NCBI RefSeq assembly: GCF_019924045.1 | Contig: NZ_JAHXBN010000013.1 | Span: 248,001-312,000 of the forward strand | From: Dyadobacter fermentans | Lineage (GTDB): Bacteria; Bacteroidota; Bacteroidia; Cytophagales; Spirosomataceae | DNA length: 64,000 nt | Direction: 5' to 3' | Shown here: positions 62,033 through 64,000 of the stretch, one piece after another | Numbering within the stretch: position 1 is the first letter of the stretch | How the letters are laid out: each line of letters opens with the position of its first letter | Notes under the pieces: model-generated | What the model saw: only the letters and a program-made list of their open reading frames with translations | Told to the model about the DNA's origin: nothing | Databases searched by the model: none | Made by a program: the position numbers and the translations under genes

Positions 62033-64000
62033 ATGAAAACACCTTTCCTGTTATTCTTTCTACTACTTGTTGTGCGGGCTATGGGCCAGGAGTCTTCCAC
62101 CGATCTCTCCACTTCCGACATTGCCGTGCTCGAAAGCAGAAGCGCAGGCCTGCGGCTGAATGCACCTGGGTTACGTGTGATGGCCTCCAACAATTTCGAT
62201 GTGAAGTATTATCGCTGCGAATGGGAGGTTGACCCGGCTGTGAACAATATCAAAGGCGCTGTGACGCCGTATTTTGTGATGACCACCGCAGGCAACAGCA
62301 TTACCCTCGACCTGTCGAGTGCGCTGACCGTGTCGTCCGTGCAGCAGCACGGCAGTAACGTCGCTTTTACGCACGTCGCGGATGCACTTACAATCACCCT
62401 GCAAAGCTCCCTGGGCGTCGGAACAAAAGATTCGGTCACGATCAGCTACGAAGGTACGCCTCCGCTGACGAATGCCGCTTTCGTAGTAACCACGCATGGG
62501 CCGTCGGCGACTCCCGTGTTATGGACGTTGAGCGAGCCTTATGGAAGCCGCGACTGGTGGCCTTGCAAAAACGGCCTCGACGACAAGGCCGATTCGCTCG
62601 ATATCTACATTACGCATCCCGCAACGTACAAGGCTGCCTCAAACGGCTTGCTGAAAAGTGAAACGGCAGTCGCGGGTTCCAAAACCCGGACGCATTGGAG
62701 ACATCGTTACGCAATCGCGAGTTATCTCGTGGCGATCGCGGTGACAAATTATAATGTGCTGGACAACAGTGTAATGATAGGAGGAACGAACGTGCCTTTC
62801 AAAACCTATTGCTATCCTGAAAGTCAGGCGACTTTTCAGGGTGGTGTGCAGAATGCGCTCAATGCGATGGTGCAATTCAGTAATCTCTTTGGCGATTACC
62901 CGTTTAAGAACGAGAAGTATGGGCACGTGCAATTTGGCTGGGGAGGTGGAATGGAGCACCAGACCTGCTCTTTTATGGTCAATATGTCCGAGACGCTTAT
63001 CGCACATGAGCTTGGGCACCAGTGGTTTGGAGATAAGGTGACTTGCGGAAGCTGGGAGGATATCTGGCTGAATGAAGGCTTCGCGACGCATCTCGCCAGC
63101 ATTTACTCGGAGGCGAAATACCCGGCCAATACCAAGACGACGCGTACCAACGAAATCAACACGATTACCTCGCAGCCCGGCGGTTCCGTGTGGGTGGATA
63201 ATGTGAGTGACGTAAACCGGATTTTCAGCAATCGTCTGAGTTACCTCAAAGGCTCGCATTTATTGTATATGCTGCGTTGGATACTCGGGGACGCAACGTT
63301 TTTTACGGGCGTAAGTAACTACATTAACGATCCGTCACTGGCCTACGGTTACGCCACGACCGCAGACCTGAAAAGCCATCTGGAAGCAGCCAGCGGAAAG
63401 ACTTTGACCTATTTTTTTGATCAATGGTTCACCGGGCAGGGGTATCCTTCGTATCAGGTTGAATGGTATCCGGCGGGCAACTCGGTGCAGGTGAAACTGA
63501 ACCAGACGCAATCGGATCCGTCGGTCAGTTTTTTTCAACTGCCGGTACCGTTGCTTTTCCGCAATACAAATACCAACGAACAGAAACTGGTGGTGCTGAA
63601 CAACATTTCAAACGGACAGTTTTTCATAGAAAATCTTGGTTTCGAAGCCACCGAAGTGACTTTCGATCCCGACGTATGGCTGATCACGCGGAATAATACG
63701 CTGACGAAAACCTCGGGTCCGTTGCCGGTAGTATTCACGGAATTCAATGCCGGGTGCCGTGGAAACAATGCGCGGCTAAGCTGGGCAACAACCGAGGAGG
63801 AGAATGCGGATTATTTTGAAATCCTCGGAAGCAGCGACGCCCGGAATTGGGAAGCAATCGGGCAGGTAACGGCAGTGGGTAATTCAAAAGAAAGGAATGA
63901 ATATTTCTTTGATGCCGAGGCTGTATTAAACCGCAGTTATTACCGCATTAAAGAATATGATAAAGATGGAAAGACGCAGGAAACCCGGGTCGTGACGGTC
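62033..64000 (+). CDS. Secreted M1-family aminopeptidase, 3' truncated by the window
   Basis: The frame runs from ATG 62033 to the right edge without a stop (656 residues seen). Signal peptide: MKTPFLLFFLLLVVRAMGQ. The M1 domain has the exopeptidase loop GGGMEHQTCSF and the zinc site H325-ELG-H329 with E348 in NEGFA (HExxHx18E). The order of the N-terminal beta saddle, catalytic domain and beta domain is as expected. From about residue 575 a beta segment starts (ARLSWATTEEENADYFEIL) like those preceding T9SS sorting domains in neighbouring proteins, so type IX secretion is likely, but the end is not visible. It removes N-terminal residues from peptides outside the cell. Confidence 0.9.
   Translation, partial: MKTPFLLFFLLLVVRAMGQESSTDLSTSDIAVLESRSAGLRLNAPGLRVMASNNFDVKYYRCEWEVDPAVNNIKGAVTPYFVMTTAGNSITLDLSSALTVSSVQQHGSNVAFTHVADALTITLQSSLGVGTKDSVTISYEGTPPLTNAAFVVTTHGPSATPVLWTLSEPYGSRDWWPCKNGLDDKADSLDIYITHPATYKAASNGLLKSETAVAGSKTRTHWRHRYAIASYLVAIAVTNYNVLDNSVMIGGTNVPFKTYCYPESQATFQGGVQNALNAMVQFSNLFGDYPFKNEKYGHVQFGWGGGMEHQTCSFMVNMSETLIAHELGHQWFGDKVTCGSWEDIWLNEGFATHLASIYSEAKYPANTKTTRTNEINTITSQPGGSVWVDNVSDVNRIFSNRLSYLKGSHLLYMLRWILGDATFFTGVSNYINDPSLAYGYATTADLKSHLEAASGKTLTYFFDQWFTGQGYPSYQVEWYPAGNSVQVKLNQTQSDPSVSFFQLPVPLLFRNTNTNEQKLVVLNNISNGQFFIENLGFEATEVTFDPDVWLITRNNTLTKTSGPLPVVFTEFNAGCRGNNARLSWATTEEENADYFEILGSSDARNWEAIGQVTAVGNSKERNEYFFDAEAVLNRSYYRIKEYDKDGKTQETRVVTV

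Overview
The window looks like chromosome from a Bacteroidota bacterium of the order Cytophagales, most compatible with Dyadobacter or a close relative. The evidence is gene content and style: a SusC/SusD pair under FecI/FecR control, C-terminal type IX secretion (T9SS) sorting domains, DUF2723, DUF4097, DUF4159 and CotH proteins, PadR-linked permeases with an N-terminal prefix domain, few Shine-Dalgarno sites, frequent TTG starts and a GC content near 50%. The genus is an inference. No rRNA, tRNA, CRISPR array, prophage or transposase was seen.

Layout. 1-600: 3' end of a sugar phosphate isomerase/epimerase-like gene. 835-1188: orphan receiver protein. 1415-15750: a ten-gene, one-directional block with two Tat-signal TldD peptidases alternating with two PmbA partners, then DUF4159, MoxR ATPase, DUF58, BatA-like, DUF4175-like and a further membrane protein. 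15769-21406 (minus): PadR regulator and two large FtsX/MacB-type permeases, the distal one frameshifted. 21599-24538: ECF sigma factor, HEAT-repeat membrane protein (possible anti-sigma) and two exported DUF4097 proteins. 24831-35236: FecI-type sigma, FecR, SusC, SusD and two exported M20/AbgB-like amidohydrolases. 35356-37601: ABC ATPase, permease and DUF3299-like protein. 37634-40192: large secreted zinc metalloprotease. 41070-43177: histidine kinase and NarL-type response regulator. 43738-46707: DUF2723 membrane protein. 46836-55096: secreted CotH protein, ankyrin protein, frameshifted HELSH metalloprotease, two sister lipoproteins and a secreted protein. 55071-59126: HxlR regulator divergent from a DoxX-like protein, a PQQ dehydrogenase with an internal cytochrome c, and a DUF899 protein. 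59345-64000: Pro/Ser/Thr-rich secreted protein, small unknown genes, and a secreted M1 aminopeptidase cut by the right edge.

How the parts may work together. The 1415-15750 block is the best candidate for an undescribed system. A twin-arginine-exported TldD could carry signal-less PmbA through Tat as a hitchhiker, and the downstream MoxR/DUF58/BatA/DUF4175 set would form a membrane AAA+/vWA machine. The SusCD locus carries duplicated amidohydrolases instead of glycosidases, which suggests uptake of amide- or peptide-linked substrates under trans-envelope sigma control.

The non-coding DNA is unusual. At least six intergenic sites carry the same architecture (a short word repeated imperfectly, a spacer, then the reverse complement of that word repeated), but with different words at different sites. 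Separate REP-like clusters of small hairpins with compensatory base changes lie at 9496-9764, 22902-22991 and 25557-25656. Two genes carry single-base +1 frameshifts at short homopolymers. Six pairs of adjacent paralogues show strong tandem duplication.
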